A DNA stretch of 64,000 nt from Cinclus cinclus (GCF_963662255.1 NC_085048.1:100484229-100548228); one strand, 5' to 3'. Positions 23,450 through 34,458 are shown, counted from the stretch's first letter. Translations and numbers: made by a program. Notes: a model not told the origin generated them from the letters alone.

Positions 23450-23965
23450 CCTCTAAATCATATCCCTGGACAGGATGCTATTGGCCGCCACCTGGGCACA
23501 TGCTGGCTCATGTTCAGCCACTGCCAACCAGCACCTGCAGTCCTTTTCTGCTTGGTGGCTTTCCAGCCACTCTGCCCCCAGCCTGTAACCTCCAAGGGGA
23601 AGTGCAGGACGGGGCGCTTCACCTTGTAGAACCTCATACAAGTGGCCTCAGCCCATGATCCAACCTGTCGAGATCTCTCTGCAGAAACGTCCTACCCTCC
23701 AGCAGATCAACACTCCCACTCAGGTTGGTGTTGTCTGTAAACTGGCAGAGGTGCCCTTGATCCCCTTCTCCACATCATTTGTAAAGATATGAAACACAAT
23801 TGGCCCCAGTGCTGAGCCTTGGGGAACACCTCTTGTGACCAGGCACCAGCTGAATTTAATTCCCTTGAGTTCTGCCACTCCTGGGCCTGCCCATCCTGAC
23901 AGCTTTTACCCAAGGAAGAGTGCATTAAGGACTTGAGTATTTTGCTTGTCCTTTGTTCTATGTCT
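23450..23965 (-). mobile_element. CR1 reverse-transcriptase (ORF2) fragment
   Basis: On the minus strand the frames decode to CR1 ORF2 C-terminal RT: a degenerate VPQG-SVLG region, [17 protein letters not shown], and YRLGAEWLESHQAEKD. The catalytic FADD box is degraded (FTDN) and frames are broken. Copied at 58200-58715. Confidence 0.85.
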
Positions 23966-24019
23966 CCCCCTACATCCAGTGAAAGACAGAGATTCTCCTT
24001 AGCACTCCTTTTGTTGCTG

Positions 24020-24190
24020 ATGGGAAGCTCTGAATGCCCCAAGCCTGGAAGCGTTCAATGCCAGGTTGGATGGGGCCCTGAGCAACCTGCTCTACTGGAA
24101 GGTGTCCCTGCCACAGCCAGGACTTTGGAAGTAGACAATCTTTCATGTCCTTTCCAATCTAAATCATTCTGGGATTCTATGACTTCACTG
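24020..24190 (+). mobile_element. CR1 3' end fragment, plus
   Basis: GCCAGGTTGGATGGGGCCCT, GGAAGGTGTCCCTGCCAC and the terminal TTCTGGGATTCTATGAC are CR1 tail features. It lies beside a minus-oriented CR1 piece, so the two make an inverted pair. Copied at 58770-58940. Confidence 0.85.
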
Positions 24191-24439
24191 CAGTCGCCAG
24201 ATTAAACTTGGGCTTTGTCCCTTCTAAGGTTGTCCCTGCATAACCTCACAACATCCTTAGAGTCCTCCTGCATTGCCTGCCCCTTCCCCAAAGATGATAA
24301 ACTCTGCCATTCCCCTGCATTCCAGCCAGAGCTCTCTGTGGGACCCACTGGGAATGGGACCAGTACGGAAAGCAGGGAGTCAGATATATCTGCCTAGGTC
24401 TCACTTCAGAGGAATAATAGCTAGGGAATATGTCAATGG

Positions 24440-26460
24440 CCAGAGGAGCGCAACGGCAAAAGGCCGGTGACAGCAAAGAACAAGCCCTGCTTACAGGGAT
24501 GGCTGCCCAGGGCATAACCACCTGCAGCTCTGAGAAGATGCCCTGGCTATGCCAGCAGTGCCACTTGCCCAGAGGGCCTCTCTCGCCACCTCTTCAGCTC
24601 CAACCTGATGCACTTCTGCCTCCCTCTTGCCTCACCGTTCCACTCCTGAGCTCAAAGCCGCTGATCAACTCTTCCCACTCTTGCCTCCATGTCCCACCGC
24701 TTCTGCCAATGGATGACAACGCACTCAGGCCTGAAAAGCTCCAGCTCCTCAAGGTAAGGAACCGCCACCCAACAGCCCCACAGGGAAATCCTCAAGCCAC
24801 CACCTACATGTCCCCAAGTCCACAAAACCCTCCAACTTCAGCTTCACTCGCCACAGCGACATCCCGCACAGTCCCACGTGCTGCTGGGAGCCAGGCCCTC
24901 TGGGTGAATGGAGCTGGGCATGCAAAGCAGTGGCCGAGCTGACTGCACCCCTGCTTACAGAGGCTGCTCAGGCCACTGCCTGGACTGCAATGTGCCCAGG
25001 ACTGCAGAGCACTGGCCCCCACTTACAGGGTGGCCCTGGTCCCCAAGGCCTATGGAGGCTCCTTGTCTGCAGTTCCGGGGCACTCCCCACTCACGGGGCG
25101 TTTGCCCCACGCAGGCTGCCTGCTGAGGGAGCACAAAGGTTCCCAGACCTGCAGCCTGCTTACAGGCCAGTCAGCACACAGGGGGCCACAGAGCTCAGAC
25201 TTCCGCCACGGCAACGGGAGCGCGACTCGACAGTCAAGCACTCCAGCTCATGGCCTAATGCCGAGGGGCCGGGGCTCCCAGCCCCGATGACAGGGAGGGC
25301 ATGCATCCGGCCCCATGACTCCTGGCCCCACACCTTTGAATGGCCAAGGACAGGGATGCCCGCTTGGTTACAGCGGGTCCCTCCAGCCGCCTGCCGAAGC
25401 CAGGGGATGCACGCAACCCCACTTACAGTGCCATCTGCCACAGCCCGGCACTCCCAGCAAGTGCCATGGAGCACAGGCTCCTGCATGCACCCCACATATG
25501 GGCCGGCCGGAGCCTGACCCTGGCACAACGCAGCACAGCAACACATCTGGCTGCAGGAGCCTCTTCCTACACCAGGGAGCCAGGGAGCTCACACCAGCCC
25601 TAAGCAGTGCCAAGGGCGGGACTGCGCCCTGCGGACGCAGCACTTCGTCAACCTGCACCCTCGTTAAGGCCTGGGAGCCATCGTTAATGTCACCTGCCTA
25701 AAGGAGCCTCCCCAGCCCTGCTTACAGGGACCTGGGCCTGCTCCTGGGGACAAAGCGCTCCACAATGTCATGACATGTGCCCTGAGTACGGGGCCAGCAT
25801 GCCTGGCAGTTCATCAGCAGGACTGGAAGCCACGCAGCGTAGGCAGAGACCCAGGCCCTGGCTACAGGCTGGTCCTGCTGCCCACACTACCACTAAGCGG
25901 CTTCGCTCCATCCTCAGAAAGCAGGGGCCAGGCCTCACTGTTTCTCTACCCAGGCATTCTTGGGGACGGCCCTATGGCTACACAGAGCTCCTCTTTCCCT
26001 CCTGGGACATCAAAACCACCCTGCTCGATGTCTAAAGTGGCCTAACCCATAAACGCATTCTCTCACTCACACCAAGTAAGCGGAACACAGGGGAGGGGAA
26101 CACAGTCCCAGAAGAGGGAGCAAGTTCTGTGCAACCAACCTGCTGGGGAGCCAATCCCCACCGCTGAGTGGGAGAGCAAAACCTCAGACCTGCCCCTCTA
26201 CTGCGGGAAGGATGCGGGGGCCTCCACACACGGAGGCGCTCCCGGCCTGGCACAGGGACAAAGACTGTCTTGAGCCCCGACTACAGGGACTCACCCTGCC
26301 CAGCGGCCAGCAGCAGGCAGAAAGCCGCTGGGCTGGGAAAAAGCCCTGGCCTGCTTACAGGCTGTGCCGGGCCAGGTAGAGCTCCATTTCCCCACCTCAG
26401 GTGTGGAGACAGGGGCTCTCACCCTCCTTACAGGGTTGCCCCTCTCTCCAGGCAGCCAAG
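24440..26460. repeat. GC-rich region with recurrent CTTACAG motif, unit A
   Basis: TTACAG starts at 24491, 24955, 25023, 25160, 25368, 25423, 25722, 26355 and 26428, usually within CCTGCTTACAGGG. CTACAGG occurs near 25862 and 26281. Spacing is irregular (50-630 bp) and flanks do not align well, so it is not a simple minisatellite. No exon is supportable here. It lies in the interval expected to contain the gene's 5' end. Confidence 0.6.
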
Positions 26461-27099
26461 GCAGCACACGCCAAAAGCTGAGCCAAGCTTTTCTTGGAGG
26501 CAGAATGTGTGTGGGATGCACAACAGTATTATCCCAGAGCTCAGAGCTGAATGCCACCCAGGAGTATAAATAGATTTGAGGAACCCCTGTACATTCTAGT
26601 TGGCCTCCCTGTCCACTCATCCTTCTGCAAACAAGTTGCAAACAACTCTGTTGGACTGCTGTCCTGGGTAAATACACATAGAAATGTCTTTCCCAAAGCC
26701 GTGCATCTTTTCCCACAGCCTCAACTTGCTATGAAATTGTCATTGAAGACACCTCTGAGCCACATCTGGGGGAGATTGCAAAGGAGCAAAGCTTTGGGAT
26801 TTGGGCACACATCTCTTTGTTTCTTTCCTCAGGCCATTTTTGAGCACAGAACACATCTAGGTGGAAAACTTTTGACTATAAAGGATGTTGGCTCCATTGT
26901 CCCCAAATCCTGTGAACAGCTGGCCCCATTGTATTGCCAAGTCACAAACAGCAGCTCAAATGAAACATGGCTAAAGAGGAAGACAAGGAGCCCAGTGAGG
27001 AAAGGACATGGTAAGACATTGGCACACTGAGTGAGCTGCACTCCAATAACCACAGCACATCTCCTCTAGACTACCAGATGCTGGTCTCGGATTCTCTGC
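26461..27099. other. Unassigned spacer between 3' UTR and GC-rich region
   Basis: Unique sequence; includes TATAAATAG on the plus strand at 26565, opposite to the gene's direction. No exon seen. Counterpart 61211-61850. Confidence 0.4.
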
Positions 27100-27120
27100 T
27101 TGTATCTTTAAAAACTTAGT

Positions 27121-27126
27121 TTATTT
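27121..27126 (-). promoter_or_regulatory. Polyadenylation signal AATAAA (distal)
   Basis: AATAAA on the minus strand in an AT-rich context, 971 bp below the stop codon. It is conserved in unit B at 61871-61876. Confidence 0.55.
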
Positions 27127-27216
27127 GAATTTCAAAAAAAACCGTAAAACATATCATCAAAATGAAATACATACAGTTAAAAAAGATCAGAATTGTACAG
27201 CTGCAGTGAAAAACAA

Positions 27217-27222
27217 TTTATT
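27217..27222 (-). promoter_or_regulatory. Polyadenylation signal AATAAA (proximal)
   Basis: AATAAA on the minus strand about 875 bp below the stop and about 72 bp below the Y-relic stop. It is conserved at 61968-61973 despite a base change just beside it. Confidence 0.6.
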
Positions 27223-27293
27223 CCAACCTACAGCTAACGATCAGAACGTATCTACATCTATAACTATAAAGCCTAATGTATGAATGCTATTCT

Positions 27294-27436
27294 TCAAGCA
27301 CTCTTTGGGCAGGCAGCAGCTTCTTCCTGAGCTTGGAGGAAAGAGCTCTTCTGGATGGGAGACAGCGACTTTGTGGGTAAGGACAGACAGGCAGTGTCCA
27401 GAGAAAATGTCTCAGCAAGACTGTAGCCAGTCAGTT
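27294..27436 (-). pseudogene. Y exon relic with stop in 3' UTR, middle copy
   Basis: Acceptor CCATTTTGCAG, then LTGYSLAETFSLDTACLSLP, the core TKSLSPIQKSSF and a TGA at 27294. Compatible in phase with X' above. AATAAA follows 72 bp on, so it could serve as a terminal exon. Homology to functional Y exons is clear through the LP-x-K-x-L-PI core. Confidence 0.45.
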
Positions 27437-27883
27437 CTGCAAAATGGAAACACAAGTGTAACAGTGGCAGTGATGCAAACCTGAAGCCTCTAAAGCTCCC
27501 TATTCCATGGGACACATTTCCTGGAGACCTCTAAACAGCTGCACAGGGAAACATGCTCCCACCAGCAGCCAATTGAGGCAGCCCAGACCCATTTCCACTG
27601 AGCCTCCACAGGAACACCCTGCCCTCTGGAATGCACTGGGACAGCAGGGAGCCCAGAGCCCCGTGCTTTCCAGGAATGGTTCAGCTGCACATGCAGGCTC
27701 ATGCTCCTCTCCCTGTCCCACAGCTGAGCATCCCTACAGCTCCAAAGGTGCTGGGAGCAGCACAACTTATGGCAGGGGGCACCTGCAGGGCAGAATTGTT
27801 CCCTGGCAATGTGCTCAAGCTTTCCAGGCTGGCACCAGAGCCTTCCTCCCAGCAGTGAGTGGCCCACATCCCATCTTACTTAC

Positions 27884-28030
27884 CTCTGTGTGAGGCTGAG
27901 CCATGCACGGCCTTCACCTTGTCCTCATTCCGGACTTGCTTCAGGCCCCCCATGCCGTGACTAGGAAGGGCAGTGGGGAGAGCAGGGCCAGATGTACACC
28001 CTTCCTTAGTATTTTGTCTTTTTGGCACAG
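27884..28030 (-). pseudogene. X' exon relic in 3' UTR, middle copy
   Basis: Acceptor TTCTTAG before 28030, GTAAGT donor after 27884. One frame reads NTKEGCTSGPALPTALPSHG then MGGLKQVRNEDKVKAVHGS, parallel to X (TLKEWCASAPAAS...HGMRALEQL). Relative to X at 13413-13660 it is two bases shorter at the start, so the phase set by the acceptor runs into TAA. An ATG in good context (GGCATGG) begins MGGLKQV, so a small separate frame is possible. Confidence 0.4.
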
Positions 28031-28096
28031 CTAAGAAGTCAGATCCAGAGGTGTCCATCTCAGCACTTGGTCAACTTGCTGGAGAACGTTGGGACT

Positions 28097-28332
28097 TCAC
28101 CAGCCCAGGATGCTGCAAAGGTTCTTCTGCACATGTGGGGGCTGGCTGGCAGCACACTTCTTCAGCTTGGTGCCCATCACGTCGTAGAGGGCAGACGCAA
28201 GCCTGGCGACCACCGTGCGCACGTTGGCGCTGCGGACAGGCAGCGCCTTGTTCTCCAGGAAGGACCAGAGCACGGGCAGGGCGTAGCGCTGGACGACTTC
28301 AGGGCTGCTGGCATAAACCCCTTCCACAAGCA
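28097..28332 (-). CDS. TOGARAM-like: TOG4 last exon with stop, middle copy
   Basis: Acceptor GTCTCGGCAG before 28332; 236 bp ending in TGA at 28097. Reads LVEGVYASSPEVVQRYALPV, then ENKALPVRSANVRTVVARL, and ends AASQPPHVQKNLCSILGW. The ending corresponds to the C-terminus of TOGARAM TOG4 (family AASQPPHIKKSLEELL). A possible internal donor (CTG|GTGAAG) overlaps the stop, but splicing it to 28030 would also stop within a few codons, so the C-terminus is here either way. Confidence 0.93.
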
Positions 28333-28442
28333 CTGCCGAGACAGACACATAAGCTTCTGAACCACCAACCTCAATGCAAACAAGGATCTACCTCTAGTTT
28401 TGCTTCTTGGAAGCCTCTCTGGCTAAGAGCAGCAAAATGGCA

Positions 28443-28472
28443 CACAGATCCAGATCCAGATCCATGATCCAG
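28443..28472. repeat. Short GATCCA repeat
   Basis: Three tandem GATCCA units and a diverged fourth; conserved in unit B near 63194-63223. Confidence 0.7.
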
Positions 28473-29541
28473 AAATGGCCAAGGCAGCTGATCCTACCCA
28501 AAGCAGAACCACCAGCCTGTCAGGGCTAATTTCTCCAAGCACAACCTTGTACCTGTGGCAGACTCTGTACCTTTACTAAATCATTTCACAATCTGTTTCT
28601 GCATCCACTGAAGAAGACTGAAATGTCAAATTGCCTTTTATTTCTATTAGGAAGTTGTCTAAACCCACACTTAAGATTTGGAAATGCACCGTAGAGAGGC
28701 AATTGAGAAATTTCCAATAGGAAGGAGGATTCCATCTTTGAGACCTTTGATGTCAAGTGTCAAAGTCTAATCTGGCTCTTCCCTTTGCTCAGGAGCACAC
28801 AGCAAAGGGCAATATTAGACCACACTTCAAAATGCCAGCCCACCAGAGATGGGTGCTGCTTGACAATTAGATTAGAAACATCAGTGACTAGCTGGTGTCT
28901 TTGGCAGACACTTGTGGCTTCCAAGAAACAACACTTTCAAACCTCGGCATGCCTTCCATAATCACCCAGACCCTTTTGCCATGGCATTTGTGCATCTCCA
29001 TATTTCAATGGTATTTCCCTTCCCAATGTTAATGGCATTTTTCTTACCATGTGCACTGAAATAGCAGAATACAGAGAGAAAAAGGATACACAGGGGACTG
29101 AAATTTAACCAAAACATGACTGTTTTCTTGCGTTGTCTCTGAAGCCTGCTCTCTGTTCATTTTCTCAACTGAACTGAACTGTATCAAACACAGCCTAAAA
29201 TTTACTACCAACATGCTCCTTGCATGCTATTCTGTGGTGGAAGAGACTTCATTTTCTCTATGCTGTTAATCCACCAGCATTTCAACAGCTCCCGAAAGTA
29301 TCCTAGACTAATTCTGCTAAGCAGGAAAAGGGTTATGGTACCCATTTCAAAATGGGAGTTAATTTGCTTTGAAATGCAATTAAAGACATTGGTCACTATG
29401 GAACTTGAGAGCAGAACGAGCTGGTTGTTCCCACTAAATCTCAGAGAGAACATTTGCTCCTTTTAAAGTGGCCCTAATTTATGTTTGCTTCCTCCTTATC
29501 AAAATAACTGCAAAACTAAATTCCCTATTCCTGGAGATCTC

Positions 29542-29559
29542 TTTTTTTTTTTTTTTTTT
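29542..29559. repeat. Poly(T) run, 18 bp
   Basis: Uninterrupted T run within the intron 28333-30422. No flanking element recognised that would make it a retroposon tail. Confidence 0.85.
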
Positions 29560-30422
29560 CAAATGCTCTTTCAAGGGCCTTTGACATTCCCAATCACTGA
29601 ATATGCCCTTTTGAGATGTCTGATGATGACACAAGGTATATTAAACCTTGCATTTAAAGATGCTGGTACACTTAGCAGTGGATTTAGCCCCAGTTAAAAC
29701 AAGGCTGTAAGTCATCTTCTGCAGGATATGTCGAGATGATAATTTTTCCATTCTGGGCTGTTGCTGATACAGCAAGCTCCTCTGAGGGATCAATTATCAG
29801 CTGCATTTGTAGCATTTTGGTCAGCACATGCACAGGAAGACACTGTTTGCACACCCTGAAATGCTCAATCCTGTGCCACTTTGACAGCACCGGCAGGGAG
29901 CCTCAGCACTCTGCTTCTGCCCCTCTGCCCCCAAAGGCTGCCCTGCACCAAATCCGTGCCTCTAATCTGGCTGTTGTGTTCCGACCTAAGCTGTGACCCC
30001 CAGGGTCACAGGGTTCAGCCTCAAAACTTTCTAAGGGCAGCAGAAGAATTGTGGGAGGACCAAACAAACTGATCCCCTGAGACAGCATTTGCTACCATTT
30101 TCCCTAAAGGATCACAGATGTCCCCGAGCTTCCAAGAGAGGGGCCAGCTCGGGTATTTTTAGCCCCTCCCTTTCCTGCAGGTGGGTTCTGAGATGCCCCA
30201 GTGAGAACTCAGCCCCGTGGCCGAGCGCCGCCCCCATCTCAGGTACTGCACACCTCTGCAGCAGCCAGGGAAAACCTGCCAAACACACCTGCCATGGCTA
30301 TTGGGCAGGAGGGACAAGCTCAGCACCTCCTGATTTGGAGCAGCCACTCTACTGTCTATTCACAGCCATTCCCTAGAAATACTCCCTGGGGAGACCTCTT
30401 GGCTTAGAAGGAGAGGCCATAC

Positions 30423-30509
30423 CTGTGATACGCTCTGTGACATCCAGCAGAGCTTGGCCACTCAGTTGACTCCACTGGTAGCTGAACTCTTTCATAAGTG
30501 ATTCTTTAT
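30423..30509 (-). CDS. TOGARAM-like: TOG4 exon 3, middle copy
   Basis: Acceptor TCTTGTAG, donor GTATGG; 87 bp with two bases at the start and one at the end. Reads KESLMKEFSYQWSQLSGQAL then LDVTERIT. It occupies the place of the TOG4 segment that in TOGARAM1 ends in KQDMTEKLADIV. Frame continues into LVEGVYA of the last exon. Confidence 0.85.
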
Positions 30510-31590
30510 CTACAAGACAAACACACGTTTCTGCTCACTCTTCTGAGAAGAGTGATAGGAGGAAGGAGAGTGGGGAGGGAAAGGGCAGGGGCACCCCCAG
30601 TTGATAAAATGAAGTAAATTTCCGCTGATTTTTGAATCCTTTACTTCTTTCCTTCCTGCCTAATTGGGAGGGGCTTAAACTGCCAAAGAAGAGCTCTCCT
30701 TTCACATTTGTAAATGCAAAGTTGTCTGCTGTACCAGGAGCTATGTTAAATATTTTGGATCAGGGACCTCGAGAGTTCAATCACATGTAAGCAGTGAAAA
30801 GGTTTTGCATTCTAGAGCAAAGAGGAAGAAGCCCAGACTTGGGATAGAGAAAGGCACAGAGTCAGGCAGTTCATGAGTTCACAGAGCATCTGAGGTGGAG
30901 AAAGTGCAAACTCCCCTTGAAGATATGCATCTTCAACACTCCATTTTTCAGGCATATTTCCCCAGTGCAGCATTTTCAGAGCTGACATAAATCTCTGGGG
31001 CACAGGAATTAGGGCAGTCCTTGCCTGAGTAGGTATTTGCTACAGCCATCCTGTCCCGTGCAAAACATGTGCAACAAGGCACCACAGGCAGTAGGATTTC
31101 TCTCTGTTTGTTTTAAGGAAATGTACTTGGTGAATCATCAGTTCCCCTTAGAAAAAAGAAGACAAAGAAGAAAGGTGGACAAGAGGCAGCTAATGCCTAC
31201 AATGTGGAGCCTTCCAGGAGGCTGCTCTGCACAAGCTCTGATGGGCCAATGTGCCTTCATGCCAACAGCAAAGCTATTCATTTGGGATGGAAAATGGGTC
31301 CCAAGCAAACTCCAAAAACCCCTTTGCCTCTGAACTGTAGTCAAGCTGTAGTCCAGGACCTCCTCTTCAGAAGAGCAGCACAGAGCCAACGGCTCCTGAC
31401 ACTTTTGGGAAATTCTTCATTCAAGCCTCTTGGGGAACTGGTGCCTAAGGACCTTGCACCTCCACCGCTTCTGGTGGATGTCAGCTGGAGTGTTCCACAG
31501 GCAACAACAGCTCTCAAGGCACTCAGTGCTCTCTTGTGTCAGAGAGCCAGAGACACAGTTGAGGTGAGTCCATGTCAAGCTCAGCCTTAC

Positions 31591-31807
31591 CTAAATGAGC
31601 AATGGATTCTTCCAGCGCATTCACAGCTGCGGCGTGAACCCTGGGGTCCTTTGAGTTCAGGCTCTTTGTTATGCCCTCAACCAAAAGGACAATCACCGGG
31701 TTCAAAGCATCTTTCAGGATGGCTATGATTTCTGCCAGCACATCCAGCGCCTTCTGCTTCACTTTTTTGTGGCTGTCAGCAATCCTCAGGACAAAATAAT
31801 CAAAAAT
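31591..31807 (-). CDS. TOGARAM-like: TOG4 exon 2, middle copy
   Basis: Acceptor TCTTCACAG, donor GTAAGG; 217 bp, phase 0 to 1. Reads IFDYFVLRIADSHKKVKQKA, then AEIIAILKDALNPVIVLL and SLNSKDPRVHAAAVNALEE. The family motifs (F-x-x-R-x-D-S-x-x-KV, LNSK-x-P-x-x-AA) are clear. The overlapping 174-codon plus-strand frame is a shadow. Confidence 0.92.
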
Positions 31808-32988
31808 CTGTGAAGAGACCAAACAACACGAAAGCTAGATTAACATGTCCTCGTTTGAAAAGAGCACTCAGCAATGTAAAAGATCCAAGTGATCCTTTCT
31901 GTCAGGTCAGCACTTGCTTGCGCAACTTCACGGCTTTCCTGTGGGCCGCTCCGCGGAACGGTTGCACAACCTCATGCTGGTGTAAAGATTTTCATCTCTT
32001 TTGAAGAGGTTTGCGTGGGGAAAGAATAGTTCCTATGGTGTTTCTCTCCACCTACAAGTCATTAAATTGATCCCATTTATACATGCAAAACAGTATCTTT
32101 GCTTTAGATGTATGGAAGCAGATATTTATAGGGCCTGCTTTTCTATAGGGTTGCCTCAAGTACTGATGACAATTCTGATTTTGCCAAAACTATGGCTGGA
32201 GGGGATCCAAGGTTTCTTTTGTCTGTGTCAGAATCTGTGTTTGGAGAAGTGCAGGGCTCTGATCAACTCTTCCAGGATCCAGACCATTTGTCTAACTAAC
32301 AGGTAGACTTGTGAAATTTAATGTGCTGTACAATTCCCATTCGAGCAGGTTCAGTCCCTTGAGAGCAACATTATCAGGCACCATTTTCTGGAAAAAGGGA
32401 AAAAGGAGCTAGCTACTGCGAGGAGAAGGAAGAGAACCTTCCTTGGTCATTTTCCTCCTTTCCCAAAGAGAAAGAAAAAATAAAAAGAACCAAGAGGGAG
32501 GAGCATCATCTTTACCAAGAGGACTACGAAGCAGGATGGAAATGAGAAGCCAGAGTTGTGCCTGTGCAAGACAAGATGGAGTTTACAGAAGGATCCTTGC
32601 AAAACAACTGAGTTTAAACCAACCCAGCTTGATACTTCTCTTCCCCATGCAAACCCATTTTTTATCTAGAGAAGAAAAATGCCATGCTTTCAGTGGCTGG
32701 GCCCCCTTCACTTAACCCAACCAGGAGTAGGAGACAGCAGAAGTTACACCAGCAGTAAATTCTGTCATCATCTTATGAACAGCATCAGTAGGCACCTGCC
32801 AGACAAATACAGCTGGACTGAAAGAACTTGTCCTGAAGCCTGGACCTGTATTAAATTTGTCTGGCTAAGAGTGACCAGCCTGTCCCAAACAGCCAGGATG
32901 TAGTGCCAAGAACACACTGAATTAACTTGACTGCTACAGGCTTGGCAGAGGAGCTCAAGGAAGGGAATAGTGAAGATAGTCTACACAC

Positions 32989-33193
32989 TTGGACAATGTT
33001 GGTGGCAATGAGCTGGGGGCTGTTTTTGCAGAGGTCTAGGAGCAGTGCCGCTCCTTCCATCCGTGTCTGAAACTCCCTGGCTTGCAGGAGATGGTAAAGC
33101 TTCTGGAGTGTCTCCGTTTCATCCACAGCTGGAGGTAACTTAACCTGGGCTTTTGGACGCTGTAGGAGGTGTCCATCAGAGGTCGACTTCACC
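32989..33193 (-). CDS. TOGARAM-like: TOG4 exon 1, middle copy
   Basis: Acceptor TATTTTCCAG, donor GTGTGT; 205 bp. Reads VKSTSDGHLLQRPKAQVKLP, then TLQKLYHLLQAREFQTRMEG and NSPQLIATNIVQ. The last part aligns with the first TOG4 helices of TOGARAM1 (L-x-x-A-x-DF-x-x-R-x-x-G, ...VGNIV). Confidence 0.9.
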
Positions 33194-33834
33194 CTGGAAA
33201 ATAAAACCAAATTACGACTTGTTGGTGATGACAATACCTTCAGATAATTGTGAGCAAAACATCTAGAGGAGCTTCCCTAATGATGTCATTTCAAGCTAGA
33301 AAATCATGAGGCTCTGAAAAACAATGTGGACCTCATGATAATCATTACAAGACACCATCTGCAAGTAACACTCTTGCCAGTGCTCCCTCAGCAAAAACAA
33401 GGATGAGTTACATCTGATCGATCTTCAGGTGGCTTCCCAGGCACACAGGTAACATTGCTTTGTGTAGAACGAGAGACACTACTTCCCAGTTTAAATGCCT
33501 CCTCATATGGGAGGTGTGTATCTTAAAATAAGGAAACTCATTGCTCGGGAGAAATATCTCCGCGCCAGGCATGACAGTCTGGAACAGGAGCTCAGATGCA
33601 TCTGTGCAGGTGAACAGGGGCATATGCAAAGGATCCATAAAATCAGTAACAGAGATGAAAAGGGAAGTCAGACATCCCAGCACTACACTCAGTGTAATGC
33701 AGAACTAGACATTTTCATCATAGAGCATTTGTAGGGAAAGGAAACAATCTCTGACACAGGCCATCTCTGCCAGAAAGACTTTTCTGAGGAAGAGACATGT
33801 CAAGCGTGTCATGTGCTTTGTCACATCTCAGTAC

Positions 33835-33938
33835 CATTGACTAGAAGGCAATGTGGCCTGAGGCTTCTTCAAGCCATCCTTCCTCTTCTTCACCAGCTCC
33901 TTGACAGATGGGCATTCACCCTTCTGCTCTTGCATCCC
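33835..33938 (-). CDS. TOGARAM-like: TOG3-TOG4 linker exon, middle copy
   Basis: Acceptor TCTTTGTAG, donor GTACTG; 104 bp, phase 0 to 2. Reads GMQEQKGECPSVKELVKKRK then DGLKKPQATLPSSQ. Basic and flexible, in the position of the short TOG3-TOG4 linker (family ...KKKGLGEMP...). The TG|G split codon gives Trp at the junction. Confidence 0.85.
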
Positions 33939-34048
33939 CTACAAAGACATAGGGAAACCCCATGAAACTTTACAGTATCAGACAGGAAATGGCCTGTTGA
34001 AAACACAAGTTAGAGCCAGGATCACTTCTACCAAGGCTTTGGGAAACA

Positions 34049-34070
34049 GTGTGTGTGTGTGTGGGGGGGG
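34049..34070. repeat. (GT)n followed by G run
   Basis: About seven GT units followed by eight G, inside the intron between 33938 and 34338. Confidence 0.9.
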
Positions 34071-34337
34071 TTACGCTTAAATGTAAACCCATTTTCTCCT
34101 CCTCCCCTTTCTTGTTTGTGATCAATATTCAAAATATTCAAAACCCCACTTTTCCCCTACTAATATCAGCTCCTTTGTGGTCTGCAGATGAACAGGCTGA
34201 GGATTAACAGCTCATTCCCAGGAGCAAAATGATTGAGCAGAGGAGGAATGAGATGAAGACAGATTAGGTCTGTTTGATGTCCTATTAGCAGTGGGAATAC
34301 TTGCACAAAGGAGACATTTTTCCTGCCAAGCACTTAC

Positions 34338-34455
34338 TTTCTTCTTAATTCTTCTCAGAATATCTTCCAGGTCACAGGTGGAAACAGATTGCTTCAGAAG
34401 CTTTTTAAATTTTTGATGATTCATCAGCATCCTCACCATCTCCTGTCCGTAATGC
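34338..34455 (-). CDS. TOGARAM-like: TOG3 last exon, middle copy
   Basis: Acceptor CTTCCTTAG directly below a (TTCC)n tract, donor GTAAGT; 118 bp. Reads HYGQEMVRMLMNHQKFKKLL then VSTCDLEDILRRIKKK. Matches the closing TOG3 helix of the family (YYGRKMLFFLM, ...DLPYI...KK). Joins the previous exon through AG|G (Arg). Confidence 0.92.
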
Positions 34456-34458
34456 CTA

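Larger units (their letters stand above)
27100..28096 (-). other. Probable 3' UTR of middle copy
   Basis: From the TGA at 28097 down to two AATAAA hexamers at 27217-27222 and 27121-27126. It contains homologues of the linker exons X (27884-28030) and Y (27294-27436), the latter ending in its own stop. So the UTR is partly built from cassette-derived sequence, or alternative terminal exons exist. Confidence 0.6.
28333..32988 (-). other. Introns between TOG4 exons, middle copy
   Basis: Between the TOG4 exons at 28097, 30423, 31591 and 32989 the DNA is AT-rich and unique, apart from the poly(T) at 29542-29559. A GC-richer island lies at 29880-30350, immediately before exon 30423-30509 in coordinate order. 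No second gene supported. Confidence 0.55.

Noticed and set aside
26565..26573. TATAAATAG on the plus strand as a possible promoter
   Set aside because: It points away from the minus-strand genes, and no plus-strand gene is supportable downstream. One such match is expected by chance in 64 kb.
31204..31728. Plus-strand open frame of 174 codons
   Set aside because: It is antisense to the well-supported TOG4 exon 31591-31807 and shows no recognisable protein feature.
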